Source: Aeromonas sp. FDAARGOS 1405
Lineage (GTDB): Bacteria; Pseudomonadota; Gammaproteobacteria; Enterobacterales; Aeromonadaceae
NCBI RefSeq assembly: GCF_019048265.1
Contig: NZ_CP077311.1
Location: forward strand, 1,342,501-1,406,500
DNA: 64,000 nt
Direction of reading: 5' to 3'
Shown piece by piece: positions 1 to 10,456 of this stretch. A program made the translations under genes and the position numbers. Under the pieces are notes generated by a model that searched no databases, had not been told where the DNA came from, and saw only the letters and a list, made by a program, of their open reading frames with translations. How positions within the stretch are numbered: position 1 is the first letter of the stretch; every line of letters begins with the position of its first letter.

Positions 1-230
<230 letters not shown>

Positions 231-337
231 ACAACACCCAAGAAGTGTTCTAAGGCTTGTAGCAAACCTAAGCGAACTACTAATTCAATGATAATGACTC
301 AGTCGTTATTCACGTCAGCTTTCTGGATTGAAGAATT

Positions 338-455
338 TGCCTGGCGGCCATAGCGCCGTGGAACCACCTGATCCCATGCCGAACTCAGAAGTGAAACGCG
401 GTAGCGCCGATGGTAGTGTGGCATTCGCCATGCGAGAGTAGGACACTGCTAGGCA
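338..455 (+). rRNA. 5S ribosomal RNA
   Basis: The sequence begins TGCCTGGCGGCC and contains the universal CCCATGCCGAACTCAGAAGTG block and CGATGGTAGTGTGG, ending CTGCTAGGCA. The 5' and 3' ends can pair (TGCCTGG with CTAGGCA). Length is about 118 nt, normal for 5S. It lies 107 nt after the 23S end, as in other gammaproteobacterial rRNA operons. Confidence 0.97.
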
Positions 456-500
456 CCCAATTTCAAGATTACGCCCAGCGTGGTCTTTACCGGTTAGTGT

Positions 501-576
<76 letters not shown>

Positions 577-584
577 TTAAAGAG

Positions 585-613
585 AAAGCCTCCCTGAAAA
601 GGGAGGCTTTTTT
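585..613 (+). terminator. rRNA operon terminator
   Basis: The inverted repeat AAAGCCTCCCT / AGGGAGGCTTT with a short GAAA loop is followed by a T run. It sits 8 nt after the tRNA and closes the 23S-5S-tRNA transcript. Confidence 0.9.
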
Positions 614-768
614 GCATCCGCCACTTTCTAAAAAATTCCCTAATATTCCTTACTGCCAATACTTTCCTCTGTTTTTAGCCTGTATCGTCTTTCTGCTGAT
701 TTGAGTCCCGGTGTGTTACTCATGTGACTGCTATTGATGGTTTTATCCAGATATTTAACCATGTTTGA

Positions 769-796
769 TTGACGTAAAACGTTTTACATGTAAAAT
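769..796 (+). promoter_or_regulatory. codBA promoter with overlapping palindromic operator
   Basis: TTGACG (769-774) and TAAAAT (791-796) are separated by 16 nt and form a good sigma-70 promoter 35 nt before codB. Two perfect 14-bp palindromes overlap it: 774-787 (GTAAAA-CG-TTTTAC) and 782-795 (TTTTACATGTAAAA). They make three alternating half-sites across the spacer and -10 box, so a bound repressor would block RNA polymerase. The first has the central CG typical of LacI-family operators. E. coli codBA is repressed by PurR, but the match to the PurR box is only partial. Confidence 0.6.
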
Positions 797-830
797 CCGG
801 CGCGTTTTGCCTATTACGTGGAGAGAGAGC

Positions 831-2075
831 ATGGCGCAGGATAACGAATACTGTTTGGGGGCGGTACCCGCCAAAGGGCGCAAAGGTGTGCTGTCGCTGA
901 TGCTGGTGATGCTAGGCCTGACCTTCTTCTCTGCCAGCATGTGGACCGGTGGTGCGCTGGGCACCGGGCTGGTGTTCGATGACTTCATCAAGGCGGTACT
1001 TATCGGCAACTTGTTGCTGGGTATCTACACCGCTTGTCTCGGTTATATCGGTGCCTCAACCGGCCTCTCTACCCATCTGTTGGCGCGCTACTCGTTTGGG
1101 GTGAAAGGTTCCTGGCTGCCATCCCTGCTGCTGGGTGGCACTCAGGTCGGCTGGTTTGGCGTTGGCGTGGCGATGTTTGCCCTGCCGGTGCAGAAGGCGA
1201 CCGGCATCGATGTGAACTGGCTGATCGCCATTTCGGGCATGTTGATGACGGTGACCGTCTACTTCGGCATCTCCGCCCTGATGGTGCTGAGCTTTGTGGC
1301 CGTACCGGCCATTGCACTGCTTGGCGGCTACTCGGTCTGGCTGGCGGTGACCTCGACCGGTGGCATGGCTGCACTGCAGCAAGTACAACCAAGCAATCCC
1401 ATCGAGTTCACCACGGCGTTGACCATGGTGGTTGGTTCCTTTATCAGTGCAGGAACCCTGACCGCCGACTTTGTTCGCTTTGGTCGCAAACCCTGGGGCG
1501 CCGTCATGATTACCATGGTGGCGTTTTTTTTGGGCAACACGCTAATGTTCGTCTTCGGTGCTGCCGGTGCGGCGGTGACCGGGCAGGCCGATATATCGGA
1601 AGTGATGTTGATGCAGGGTTTACTGATCCCCGCCATTCTGGTGCTGGGTCTCAATATCTGGACCACCAACGACAACGCTCTCTACGCCTCCGGTCTCGGA
1701 TTTGCCAACATTACCGGCCTCAAGAGCAAGCCGCTCAGCGTGATCAACGGGCTCATCGGTACGGCTTGCGCCCTCTGGCTTTACAACAACTTTGTCGGCT
1801 GGCTGGCCTTTTTGAGTACGGCAATTCCCCCGATTGGTGGCATTATCATCATGGATTTCCTGCTCAATCGTGAGCGTTACCGTAAGTTTGCCGATCAGCA
1901 GTTCGAGACGGTGCGCTGGCAGGCGCTGGTCGCCACGGCAGTCGGGGTGGCTGTCGGCAAGTGGCTGCCGGGCATAGTGCCACTCAACGCGGTATTGGGC
2001 GCCGCCTTCACCTATTTCATTCTGGTTCGCCTCACCCAGCGGCCGGTTCTGGTACAGGAAGCTAACAAATGCTGA
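831..2075 (+). CDS. codB: Cytosine permease CodB
   Basis: 414-residue inner-membrane cytosine/proton symporter of the NCS1 (codB/FurE) family. It closely matches E. coli CodB (419 aa), with long shared stretches such as [49 protein letters not shown] and [20 protein letters not shown]. About 12 membrane segments can be seen. The start at 831 (MAQDNEY) follows GGAGAGAGAGC and aligns with the E. coli N-terminus; an upstream in-frame start at 765 would precede the promoter and is rejected. It is first in a two-gene operon with codA, whose start lies inside its last codons, so uptake is coupled to deamination. Confidence 0.97.
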   Translation: MAQDNEYCLGAVPAKGRKGVLSLMLVMLGLTFFSASMWTGGALGTGLVFDDFIKAVLIGNLLLGIYTACLGYIGASTGLSTHLLARYSFGVKGSWLPSLLLGGTQVGWFGVGVAMFALPVQKATGIDVNWLIAISGMLMTVTVYFGISALMVLSFVAVPAIALLGGYSVWLAVTSTGGMAALQQVQPSNPIEFTTALTMVVGSFISAGTLTADFVRFGRKPWGAVMITMVAFFLGNTLMFVFGAAGAAVTGQADISEVMLMQGLLIPAILVLGLNIWTTNDNALYASGLGFANITGLKSKPLSVINGLIGTACALWLYNNFVGWLAFLSTAIPPIGGIIIMDFLLNRERYRKFADQQFETVRWQALVATAVGVAVGKWLPGIVPLNAVLGAAFTYFILVRLTQRPVLVQEANKC

Positions 2076-3334
2076 TTCAACATATTCGTTTGGCCGATCG
2101 GGAAGGGTTGTGGCAGATCCGTTGTCAGGATGGGGTCATCACCGCCATCGAACCCCATGACGAACATGCCGTCGCCGGTCGGGTGCTGGACGGGGAGGGC
2201 GGTCTGGCGATCGCTCCCTTTATCGAACCCCACATTCACCTGGATACCACCCAGACGGCGGGCGAGCCGAGCTGGAATCTCTCCGGCACCCTGTTCGAGG
2301 GGATCGAGCGCTGGGCCGAACGCAAGGCGCTGCTGACCCATGAGGATGTGAAACAGCGCGCTATCCAGACGCTGAAGTGGCAGATCGCCAACGGCATCCA
2401 GTTCGTCCGTACTCACGTCGATGTCTCCGACCCCAATCTGGTGGCGCTCAAGGCGATGCTGGAGGTGCGGGAGGAGATGAAGGAGTGGGTGGAGCTGCAG
2501 ATCGTCGCCTTCCCGCAGGAGGGGATCCTCTCCTACCCCAATGGCAAGGCACTGCTGGAGGAGGCGCTCAAGCTGGGGGCCGATGTGATCGGTGCTATTC
2601 CCCATTTCGAGTTCACCCGGGAATATGGGGTCGAAAGTCTGCACTACATCTTCGATCTTGCCGAGAAGTATCAGGTTTTGGTCGATGTGCACTGTGACGA
2701 AATCGATGACGAGCAGTCCCGTTTCATCGAGACGCTGGCGACCTTGGCCTACGAGCGGGGTATCGGCCATCGGGTGACGGCCAGTCACACCACCGCCATG
2801 CACTCCTACAACGGCGCTTATGCTTCCCGCCTGTTCCGTCTGCTCAAGATGGCGGATATCAACTTCGTGGCCAATCCGCTGGTGAACATTCACCTGCAGG
2901 GGCGGTTCGATACCTATCCCAAACGCCGCGGCATTACCAGGGTGAAGGAGATGCTGGAGGCGAACATCAACGTCTGTTTCGGTCACGACGACGTGTTCGA
3001 TCCCTGGTACCCCATGGGCACCGCCAACATGTTGCAGGTGCTGCACATGGGGCTGCATGTCTGCCAGATCATGGGCTACGAGCAGATCAACGACGGCTTG
3101 AAGCTGATCAGCAGCCACAGCGCCCGCACCCTGAACGTGCAGGATCGCTATGGCATCGAGGTGGGCAAACCGGCCAACCTGTTGATCCTGCCTGCCGACA
3201 ATGGCTTCGATGCGGTGCGCCGTCAGGTGCCGGTGCGTTACTCGATCCGCCACGGCAAGGTGATTGCCCAGACCCGTCCGGCCCAGACCGAAATCGTGCT
3301 GGGTCAGCCAGAGCCCATCGATTTTCGCCGCTGA
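2069..3334 (+). CDS. codA: Cytosine deaminase CodA
   Basis: 421-residue amidohydrolase that converts cytosine to uracil and ammonia for pyrimidine salvage. Metal and catalytic motifs of E. coli CodA (427 aa) are present: HIHLDTT (H55, H57), [19 protein letters not shown] and [10 protein letters not shown]. Residues around [16 protein letters not shown] are nearly identical to E. coli. The ATG overlaps the last 7 nt of codB (AAATGCTGA), so translation is probably coupled. Cytoplasmic. A hairpin at 3382-3408 follows the gene. Confidence 0.97.
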   Translation: MLIQHIRLADREGLWQIRCQDGVITAIEPHDEHAVAGRVLDGEGGLAIAPFIEPHIHLDTTQTAGEPSWNLSGTLFEGIERWAERKALLTHEDVKQRAIQTLKWQIANGIQFVRTHVDVSDPNLVALKAMLEVREEMKEWVELQIVAFPQEGILSYPNGKALLEEALKLGADVIGAIPHFEFTREYGVESLHYIFDLAEKYQVLVDVHCDEIDDEQSRFIETLATLAYERGIGHRVTASHTTAMHSYNGAYASRLFRLLKMADINFVANPLVNIHLQGRFDTYPKRRGITRVKEMLEANINVCFGHDDVFDPWYPMGTANMLQVLHMGLHVCQIMGYEQINDGLKLISSHSARTLNVQDRYGIEVGKPANLLILPADNGFDAVRRQVPVRYSIRHGKVIAQTRPAQTEIVLGQPEPIDFRR

Positions 3335-3381
3335 GATTTCAATCAGGCTGGATGTCGATTAGTTCCGCCTCTGGGCACAAG

Positions 3382-3408
3382 GGCCGCCATTGCGACATAA
3401 TGGCGGCC
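3382..3408. repeat. Perfect 10-bp hairpin between codA and crcB
   Basis: GGCCGCCATT (3382-3391) and AATGGCGGCC (3399-3408) form a perfect inverted repeat with a 7-nt loop. No T run follows on either strand, so it is not a canonical intrinsic terminator. It may attenuate read-through from codBA or stabilise a transcript end. It does not resemble a fluoride riboswitch. Confidence 0.6.
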
Positions 3409-3429
3409 TGACCCTGAGGGAGTGACACC

Positions 3430-3807
3430 ATGCAAACCTGGTTCTATGTTGCTGCAGGGGGCGCCATCGGCGCCTGCCTTCGTTTTGGGATTGCCGAACT
3501 GATGGCCTTGCTGCTGGGTCGCCACTTTCCTTACGGGACTCTGGTGGTCAACGTGGTGGGCTCTTTCATCATGGGGGTGGCGTTCGCCCTCATCAGTCAC
3601 GGTCATGTGGTAGAACATCCGATGAAGCCGCTGCTGATGGTGGGGATCCTCGGTGCCCTGACTACTTTCTCTTCCTTTGCCCTCGATACGGTGGTGCTGG
3701 CTCAACATGGGGCCTATCTGAAAGCGCTGCTCAATATCGGTCTCAATCTCTTCCTCTGTCTGGCCATGGTGGTGCTGGGCATGCAGTTGGTTGCGAGCCG
3801 GGTTTAA
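3430..3807 (+). CDS. crcB: Fluoride channel CrcB (Fluc)
   Basis: 125-residue inner-membrane protein with four hydrophobic segments. It forms dual-topology dimers that export fluoride. Family motifs are present: GGAIGACLRFG near the N-terminus, GTLVVNVVGSFIMG in the second segment (conserved Asn) and GALTTFSSFALD in the third (the TTFSSF phenylalanine-box region). Length is typical. GGGAG precedes the ATG by about 7 nt. It has its own short upstream region and no recognisable fluoride riboswitch. Neighbours are functionally unrelated. Confidence 0.95.
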   Translation: MQTWFYVAAGGAIGACLRFGIAELMALLLGRHFPYGTLVVNVVGSFIMGVAFALISHGHVVEHPMKPLLMVGILGALTTFSSFALDTVVLAQHGAYLKALLNIGLNLFLCLAMVVLGMQLVASRV

Positions 3808-3872
3808 GGTGTCCGGACGCCAGTGGCTCTGGTAAACTGGCGGCCATTCTTTGCTCTATGGGTGTTTAAGGG

Positions 3873-4625
3873 ATGTCAGAACAAGCAACGACAACGCATT
3901 TTGGCTTTAAAACCGTGGCCGCGACCGAGAAGGAAACTCTGGTAGCAGGTGTCTTCCATTCGGTGGCAGCCAAGTATGATCTGATGAACGATCTGATGTC
4001 GTTCGGCATCCACCGCCTGTGGAAGCGCTTCACCATCGACTGTTCCGGTGTGCGCAAGGGCCAGAAGGTGCTGGATCTGGCCGGTGGTACCGGTGACTTG
4101 ACCGCCAAGTTTTCCCGCATCGTCGGCGAGACCGGTCAGGTGGTGCTGGCGGATATCAACGACTCCATGCTGAAAGTGGGCCGGGACAAGCTGCGCAATC
4201 TGGGGGTCGCCAACAACGTCTCCTATGTGCAGGCCAATGCCGAGGCACTCCCCTTCCCGGATAACCACTTCGACGTGATTACCATCGGCTTCGGCCTGCG
4301 CAACGTCACCGACAAGGACAAGGCGCTCGCCTCCATGTTCCGGGTGCTCAAGCCGGGTGGCCGTCTGCTGGTGCTGGAGTTCTCCAAGCCGGTCAGTGAA
4401 GTGATCGCCAAGCTCTATGACCTCTACTCCTTCAAACTGCTGCCGAAAATGGGCGAAATCGTCGCGAACGACAGTGAAAGCTACAAATATCTGGCAGAGT
4501 CTATTCGTATGCACCCGGATCAGCAGACCCTGGCCGGCATGATGGAAAATGTCGGTTTCGAGCAGGTGGAGTACTTCAATCTGACTCAGGGTGTGGTCGC
4601 CCTGCACCGCGGTTACAAGTTTTAA
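3873..4625 (+). CDS. ubiE: Ubiquinone/menaquinone C-methyltransferase UbiE
   Basis: 250-residue class I SAM-dependent methyltransferase that methylates C2 of the benzoquinol ring in ubiquinone synthesis and demethylmenaquinol in menaquinone synthesis. The SAM-binding motif [10 protein letters not shown] is at residues 66-75. Family blocks [46 protein letters not shown] and the C-terminal [10 protein letters not shown] are all present. Length equals E. coli UbiE (251). It heads the ubiE-ubiJ-ubiB cluster; ubiJ starts 8 nt after its stop. Confidence 0.97.
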   Translation: MSEQATTTHFGFKTVAATEKETLVAGVFHSVAAKYDLMNDLMSFGIHRLWKRFTIDCSGVRKGQKVLDLAGGTGDLTAKFSRIVGETGQVVLADINDSMLKVGRDKLRNLGVANNVSYVQANAEALPFPDNHFDVITIGFGLRNVTDKDKALASMFRVLKPGGRLLVLEFSKPVSEVIAKLYDLYSFKLLPKMGEIVANDSESYKYLAESIRMHPDQQTLAGMMENVGFEQVEYFNLTQGVVALHRGYKF

Positions 4626-4633
4626 GGTTGCCT

Positions 4634-5242
4634 ATGCCGATGGATGCCATGGTCACCGCGGTGATCGAAACCAGCCTCAACCAGTTGCTGGCGCTGGACA
4701 AACAGAGCCCGGAGCGGCTGCGCAAACTGGTGGGCAAGGTGCTCAAGCTGGAGCTGCGTGAACTCAAGCCGCTCTGGTTCGTCTTCTCCGAGCGTCGGCT
4801 GGATGTGCTGGCCCAGCATGAAGGGGAGGCGGATGCGGTGCTCAGCCTGTCGCTGACCGCCCTCGGTCTGCTGAAAGACCCGTCCGCCCTGACCCGTTAT
4901 ATCCGCGAGGAGAAACTGGATCTGAGCGGTGATCCCCAGCTGGTACAGGCATTCAGCGTGCTGCTGGGTGAGCTGGATATCGACTGGGAAGAGGAGCTGT
5001 CGCGCTATACCGGCGACGTGCTGGCCCACACCTTGTTCAGCTGTGCCCGTCAGGCGCGTCGTCTGGTCGGCCGCGAACTGTGCCGCACCCGCAGCCAGCT
5101 GGCGGAATATCTGACCGAAGAGGCCCGCCTCGCCCCCGGACCGCTGGAAGTGGCGAGTTTCAACGATGACGTCGAGGTGCTGGCCCAACAGCTCAAGGCC
5201 GTCGAACTGCGGCTGGCCCGCTTCGAACAGCAGGTGACCTGA
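4634..5242 (+). CDS. ubiJ: Ubiquinone biosynthesis accessory factor UbiJ (SCP2 domain)
   Basis: 202 residues, matching E. coli UbiJ (201). UbiJ is a lipid-binding SCP2-domain protein that, with UbiK, assists the soluble ubiquinone-biosynthesis complex. N-terminal SCP2-like region with [10 protein letters not shown] and a C-terminal helical tail ([16 protein letters not shown], then [15 protein letters not shown]). The ATG at 4634 is preferred over an in-frame TTG at 4628, because AAGG lies 6 nt upstream. The stop overlaps the ubiB start by one base (TGATG). Its partner ubiK is at 29373-29630 in this window. Confidence 0.93.
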   Translation: MPMDAMVTAVIETSLNQLLALDKQSPERLRKLVGKVLKLELRELKPLWFVFSERRLDVLAQHEGEADAVLSLSLTALGLLKDPSALTRYIREEKLDLSGDPQLVQAFSVLLGELDIDWEEELSRYTGDVLAHTLFSCARQARRLVGRELCRTRSQLAEYLTEEARLAPGPLEVASFNDDVEVLAQQLKAVELRLARFEQQVT

Positions 5243-6882
5243 TGACCCCGAAGGAGTTCAAACGCCTCTATCGCATCATTACCATCCTGCTGGAGCAGGG
5301 CATCGACGAACTGGTGCCCGCCCGTTATCAACCCTGGCCGGGTCGTCTGGCCCGTCGCTCCCTGTTCTGGCTCAAGAACAAGCAACCGGATCTCAGCCGC
5401 GGTGCCCGCATTCGCCTCGCCTTCGAGGCTCTTGGCCCCATCTTCATCAAGTTTGGCCAGATGCTCTCGACCCGCCGAGACCTGCTGCCGCCGGATATCG
5501 CCGAGGAACTGGCCCTGCTGCAGGACAGGGTGCCCCCCTTCTGTGGTCAGGCGGCGCGCCAGCAGATCGAGCTGAGCCTGGGTTGTCCCATCGAAACCCT
5601 GTTTGACGACTTCGACGAGACGCCGCTGGCGTCGGCCTCCATCGCGCAGGTGCATACCGCCCGCCTGAAGGAGAGTGGCCGCGAGATCGTCATCAAGGTG
5701 ATCCGTCCCGACATCGAGCCTGTCATCGAGGCCGACCTGAGACTGATGCAGGCGCTGGCCCGTCTGGTGGCGCGCTTCGTACCCCAGAGTGCACGACTGC
5801 GCCCCATCGAGGTGGTGGAGGAGTATCGCAAGACCATCCTCGACGAGCTCAACCTGATGCGGGAGGCGGCCAACGCCATCCAGCTGCGCCGCAACTTCAC
5901 CGGCTCCGAGGCGCTCTATGTGCCTGAAATCATCACCGACCTCTGCCGCGAGCAGGTGCTGGTGATGGAGCGCATCTACGGTATTCCGGTCTCCGATATA
6001 CCGGCGCTGGAAGCCAACGGCACCAATATGAAGCTGCTGGCCGAGCGCGGGGTAGAGGTTTTCTTCACCCAGGTGTTCCGCGACAGCTTCTTCCATGCCG
6101 ATATGCACCCGGGCAACATCTTCGTCTCTTACGAACATCCGGAAAACCCGCTCTGGATCGGCATCGACTGCGGTATCGTCGGTACCCTCAATCGGGAAGA
6201 CAAACGCTATCTGGCGGAGAACTTCCTCGCCTTCTTCAACCGTGACTATCGCCGGGTAGCGGAGCTGCATGTGGAGTCGGGCTGGGTACCGGCAGACACC
6301 AAGGTGGATGAGTTCGAGTTCGCCATCCGCACCGTGCTGGAGCCCATCTTCGAGAAGCCGCTCTCCGAAATTTCGTTCGGTCACGTGCTGCTCAACCTGT
6401 TCAACACTGCACGTCGCTTTCATATGACGGTGCAGCCGCAGCTGGTGCTGCTGCAAAAGACCCTGCTCTATGTGGAAGGGTTGGGGCGTCAGCTCTACCC
6501 GCAGCTCGATTTGTGGCAGACCGCCAAGCCGTTCCTCGAAAACTGGATGCACGAACAGGTGGGGCCCAAGTCGGTATTGAACGCTATCAAGGAGAAGGCG
6601 CCATTCTGGGCGGAGAAGCTGCCGGAGCTGCCGGAGCTGGTCTATGAGACTCTGCGCCAGACCCGTCATCAGCAGCGTCATTTCGACCAGATGTTTGCCG
6701 AGTTCCGCCGTCACAGCCGTCGGCAGGGGCAGGCCCGCTACCTCTTAGGGGTTGGAGCCAGCCTGCTATTGGCGGGTGTATTCTTGCTGACCCAAAAACA
6801 ACACATTGAGTGGGGACAAGCCAGTCTCGCCGGTGCAGCCCTCTGCTGGCTGGTCGGCTGGTTGCGAACCCGTTCCCATTAA
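5242..6882 (+). CDS. ubiB: Atypical kinase/ATPase UbiB for ubiquinone biosynthesis
   Basis: 546 residues, the same length as E. coli UbiB. UbiB/ADCK-family protein-kinase-like fold: the family KxGQ motif (KFGQ, 70-73), an alanine-containing ATP loop (ASASIAQVH, 130-138), the likely ATP-binding lysine K152 and a catalytic-loop block HADMHPGN (285-292). Two C-terminal hydrophobic segments (about 499-544) anchor it in the inner membrane. It probably acts as an ATPase that extracts or presents quinone precursors. Translationally coupled to ubiJ; tatA follows after 42 nt. Confidence 0.96.
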   Translation: MTPKEFKRLYRIITILLEQGIDELVPARYQPWPGRLARRSLFWLKNKQPDLSRGARIRLAFEALGPIFIKFGQMLSTRRDLLPPDIAEELALLQDRVPPFCGQAARQQIELSLGCPIETLFDDFDETPLASASIAQVHTARLKESGREIVIKVIRPDIEPVIEADLRLMQALARLVARFVPQSARLRPIEVVEEYRKTILDELNLMREAANAIQLRRNFTGSEALYVPEIITDLCREQVLVMERIYGIPVSDIPALEANGTNMKLLAERGVEVFFTQVFRDSFFHADMHPGNIFVSYEHPENPLWIGIDCGIVGTLNREDKRYLAENFLAFFNRDYRRVAELHVESGWVPADTKVDEFEFAIRTVLEPIFEKPLSEISFGHVLLNLFNTARRFHMTVQPQLVLLQKTLLYVEGLGRQLYPQLDLWQTAKPFLENWMHEQVGPKSVLNAIKEKAPFWAEKLPELPELVYETLRQTRHQQRHFDQMFAEFRRHSRRQGQARYLLGVGASLLLAGVFLLTQKQHIEWGQASLAGAALCWLVGWLRTRSH

Positions 6883-6924
6883 TCAACAACCGCGCCGTCA
6901 GGCGCCTGTTCTGGAGAGAAAATC

Positions 6925-7176
6925 ATGGGTGGTATCAGTATTTGGCAATTGTTGATCATTGCAGTCATCGTCGTGCTGCTGTTCGGTACCAAGAAACTGC
7001 GCGGGATCGGCGGTGATCTGGGCGCGGCGGTCAAAGGGTTCAAGAAAGCCCTCTCCGACGAGCCGGCTGATGCCAAGGCCGAGCAGAAAGATGCCGAGTT
7101 TCCCCCGAAACAGCTGAACGAAGCGGCCACTCAGAGCAGTGAGACCGCCAAACAGAAAGACAAAGACCAGGCCTAA
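6925..7176 (+). CDS. tatA: Twin-arginine translocase subunit TatA
   Basis: 83 residues with one N-terminal membrane helix (about 5-20), the hinge FGTKKL, an amphipathic helix ([18 protein letters not shown]) and a charged tail. TatA oligomers form the conduit for folded proteins with twin-arginine signal peptides. A typical SD (GGAGAG) precedes the ATG. tatB begins 3 nt after the stop, giving the E. coli order tatABC. Confidence 0.96.
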   Translation: MGGISIWQLLIIAVIVVLLFGTKKLRGIGGDLGAAVKGFKKALSDEPADAKAEQKDAEFPPKQLNEAATQSSETAKQKDKDQA

Positions 7177-7179
7177 GCC

Positions 7180-7644
7180 ATGTTCGATATCGGTTTTTGG
7201 GAGCTGGTCGTTATCGGTGTGGTAGCACTGGTGGTACTGGGGCCCGAGCGGCTGCCGGTTGCCATCCGCACGGCTACCCACTGGATCCGCCTCATTCGTT
7301 CGACCGCGAACTCGGTCAAGTCCGAGCTGGAGCAGGAGCTCAAGTTGCAAGAGCTGCATAACGACCTCAAGAAGGCCGAACAGTTGCAGATGAGCAACCT
7401 GAGCCCCGAGCTGCAGGAGTCCATCGAACAGCTCAAAGCGGCGGCCCAGTCGGTCAATCGCCCCTATCAGGTGGAGAACGAGATCCGTCCGCCGCGCCCC
7501 GAGCCGGTCGCCCAGGCGGAGCCTGCCACGCCGGTGGAGCCTGCGGTGCAGCTGAGCCACGACGTGCCACCGGTCAATAGCCAGCGGGAGAGCGAGCCGG
7601 TGCCGGTCAGCGACTCCGCAGTAAAAGGGGAGGTGAAGCCATGA
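7180..7644 (+). CDS. tatB: Twin-arginine translocase subunit TatB
   Basis: 154 residues. The N-terminal membrane helix begins [13 protein letters not shown] with the conserved glutamate, followed by the hinge LGPERLP and a long amphipathic/coiled segment, then a variable proline- and glutamate-rich tail. With TatC it forms the receptor for twin-arginine substrates. Its stop overlaps the tatC start (ATGA), so translation is coupled. The tail is low complexity, as is usual for TatB. Confidence 0.95.
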   Translation: MFDIGFWELVVIGVVALVVLGPERLPVAIRTATHWIRLIRSTANSVKSELEQELKLQELHNDLKKAEQLQMSNLSPELQESIEQLKAAAQSVNRPYQVENEIRPPRPEPVAQAEPATPVEPAVQLSHDVPPVNSQRESEPVPVSDSAVKGEVKP

Positions 7645-8396
7645 GTCAGGCCGAACAACCCCTGATCAGCCATCTGGTTGAGCTGAGAACCCGTTTGCTG
7701 CGCTCCATTACCGCCATCCTCGTGGTGTTTCTGGCGCTGATCTACTTCTCCAACAACATCTACGACTTCGTGGCCCAACCGCTGCTCAGCCAGTTGCCGG
7801 AAGGGACCAGCATGATCGCGACGGATGTGGCGACCCCCTTCCTGACGCCGATCAAGCTGACCCTGGTGGTCTCCTTCTTCGTGGCGATCCCCTATCTGCT
7901 CTATCAGGCTTGGGCCTTTATCGCCCCCGGTCTGTACCAGCATGAGCGGCGCCTGATCATGCCGTTGGTGGTCTCCAGTGCCCTGTTGTTCTATGCGGGG
8001 ATGGCGTTCGCCTACTACGTGGTGTTTCCGCTGGTGTTCGGTTTCTTCACCAGCACCGCACCCGCAGGGGTGACGGTGGCGACCGACATCGCCAGCTATC
8101 TGGACTTCGTACTGACCCTGTTCTTCGCGTTCGGGGTGGCGTTCGAAATTCCGGTGGCCACCATACTGCTCTGCTGGACTGGCGTGACCACACCGCAAAA
8201 CCTGAAGGAGAAACGTCCCTACGTCGTTGTCGGGGTGTTTGTTGTCGGCATGCTGCTGACGCCGCCTGATGTCTTCTCCCAGACCCTGCTCGCCATTCCG
8301 ATGTGGGCGCTGTGGGAGATAGGTCTGTTCTTCGCCCGCTTCTACGTGAAGAAAGCGGATGAAGAGCAACAGGAACAACCGGATGTAGAGAGCTGA
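7641..8396 (+). CDS. tatC: Twin-arginine translocase subunit TatC
   Basis: 251-residue polytopic inner-membrane protein with six membrane segments. The signature near the N-terminus ([13 protein letters not shown]) binds the twin-arginine motif. It also has [17 protein letters not shown], and [20 protein letters not shown] near the end. Length is normal (E. coli 258). Last gene before the terminator at 8464-8490. Confidence 0.97.
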   Translation: MSQAEQPLISHLVELRTRLLRSITAILVVFLALIYFSNNIYDFVAQPLLSQLPEGTSMIATDVATPFLTPIKLTLVVSFFVAIPYLLYQAWAFIAPGLYQHERRLIMPLVVSSALLFYAGMAFAYYVVFPLVFGFFTSTAPAGVTVATDIASYLDFVLTLFFAFGVAFEIPVATILLCWTGVTTPQNLKEKRPYVVVGVFVVGMLLTPPDVFSQTLLAIPMWALWEIGLFFARFYVKKADEEQQEQPDVES

Positions 8397-8463
8397 GGCT
8401 CTGTTCGTCACCTGTTTGCCGGACGGTGAGAGGATGACTAAGTCCGCAGGAATGGCAGAACGA

Positions 8464-8490
8464 GGGGAGCTTAGGCTCCCTTCCTCTTTT
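8464..8490 (+). terminator. Terminator after tatC
   Basis: GGGAGC / GCTCCC stem with loop TTAG, followed by TTCCTCTTTT. It separates the ubiE-to-tatC block from tatD-hemB. Confidence 0.85.
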
Positions 8491-8584
8491 CATGCTCCCG
8501 TTCGAGGCGTATGGTAAGACCCCATTCGGTAGATGGTTTTCACATACCTGATATGTATTCCTTTTGTTCGGAACGTCTCATCTC

Positions 8585-9370
8585 ATGATCGATATCGGCT
8601 TAAATCTGACCAGCAGCCAGTTCGCCGGTGAACAGCCTGAGCTGGTGGCCCGCGCCCGCGCCGCCGGAGTGGAAGCGCTGATCCTCACCGGTACCGATCT
8701 GGACGGCAGCCGCGAGAGCGCAGAGTTGGCCGCCCGCTGGCCGGGCTACTGCTTCTCCACCGCCGGGGTACACCCTCACGATGCCAAGAGTGTCGATGAG
8801 GCGACCCTGCCCGCTTTGCGCGAGCTGGCAGCACTGCCGCAGGTGGTGGCTATTGGCGAGTGCGGCCTCGACTACAACCGCGACTTCTCCCCCCGCCCGG
8901 TGCAGGATGCGGTATTCGACGCCCAGCTGGCGCTGGCCGCCGAACTCGGGATGCCGGTGTTCCTTCACTGTCGCGATGCCCACGCCCGTTTTATCGAGAT
9001 CCTCCGTCCCTGGTTGCCGAAACTACCGGGAGCCGTGCTGCACTGCTTCACCGGTTCCGACGAGGAGCTGGACGAGTGTCTGGCGCTGGGGCTGCATATC
9101 GGGGTGACCGGCTGGCTCTGCGACGAGCGCCGCGGCCAGCTGCTGCGCGAACAGGTGGCTCGCATTCCGGCCGGTCGGCTGATGATCGAGACCGATGCCC
9201 CCTATCTGGTGCCGCGAGATCTGAAACCGCGCCCGAAACGCAACGAACCCGCTTTTTTGCCGCACATCGCCCAGGTGGTGGCGGCCTGTCGTGGTGAAGC
9301 GCCCGAGGCCTTGCTGGCCCATACCCGTGCCACCTCCGCCGCGTTCTTCCAACTTCCTCTCCAGGAGTGA
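8585..9370 (+). CDS. tatD: 3'-5' DNase/hydrolase TatD
   Basis: 261-residue metal-dependent hydrolase of the TatD family, a cytoplasmic Mg-dependent nuclease that is not required for Tat export. Family motifs: the N-terminal [49 protein letters not shown] and [13 protein letters not shown]. The ATG at 8585 gives the E. coli length (260); an in-frame TTG at 8564 adds a non-conserved extension without an SD. hemB begins 3 nt after the stop, so the two genes form an operon. Confidence 0.94.
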   Translation: MIDIGLNLTSSQFAGEQPELVARARAAGVEALILTGTDLDGSRESAELAARWPGYCFSTAGVHPHDAKSVDEATLPALRELAALPQVVAIGECGLDYNRDFSPRPVQDAVFDAQLALAAELGMPVFLHCRDAHARFIEILRPWLPKLPGAVLHCFTGSDEELDECLALGLHIGVTGWLCDERRGQLLREQVARIPAGRLMIETDAPYLVPRDLKPRPKRNEPAFLPHIAQVVAACRGEAPEALLAHTRATSAAFFQLPLQE

Positions 9371-10390
<1,020 letters not shown>

Positions 10391-10410
10391 GCGGGATGAA
10401 GGGAATAAAC

Positions 10411-10443
10411 GAGAGGGGGAGCCGATGGCTCCCCCCTCTTTGT
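10411..10443. terminator. Bidirectional terminator between hemB and chitinase
   Basis: AGAGGGGGAGCC and GGCTCCCCCCTCT pair with a short GAT loop and one bulged C, followed by TTTGTT. It lies between two convergent genes and can serve both strands. Confidence 0.85.
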
Positions 10444-10456
10444 TATGGCTGGCTGA

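Noticed and set aside
769..796. Calling the codBA dyad a PurR box outright
   Set aside because: The outer positions of the PurR consensus (ACGC...GCGT) do not match, so the regulator is left open.
2012..3253. Minus-strand frame opposite codA
   Set aside because: Antisense shadow of a firmly identified gene.
3335..3429. Fluoride riboswitch before crcB
   Set aside because: The expected conserved blocks are not present; only a simple hairpin is seen.
5050..6714. Long minus-strand frame opposite ubiJ/ubiB
   Set aside because: Same pattern of antisense codon shadow; no recognisable domain, and it overlaps conserved genes.
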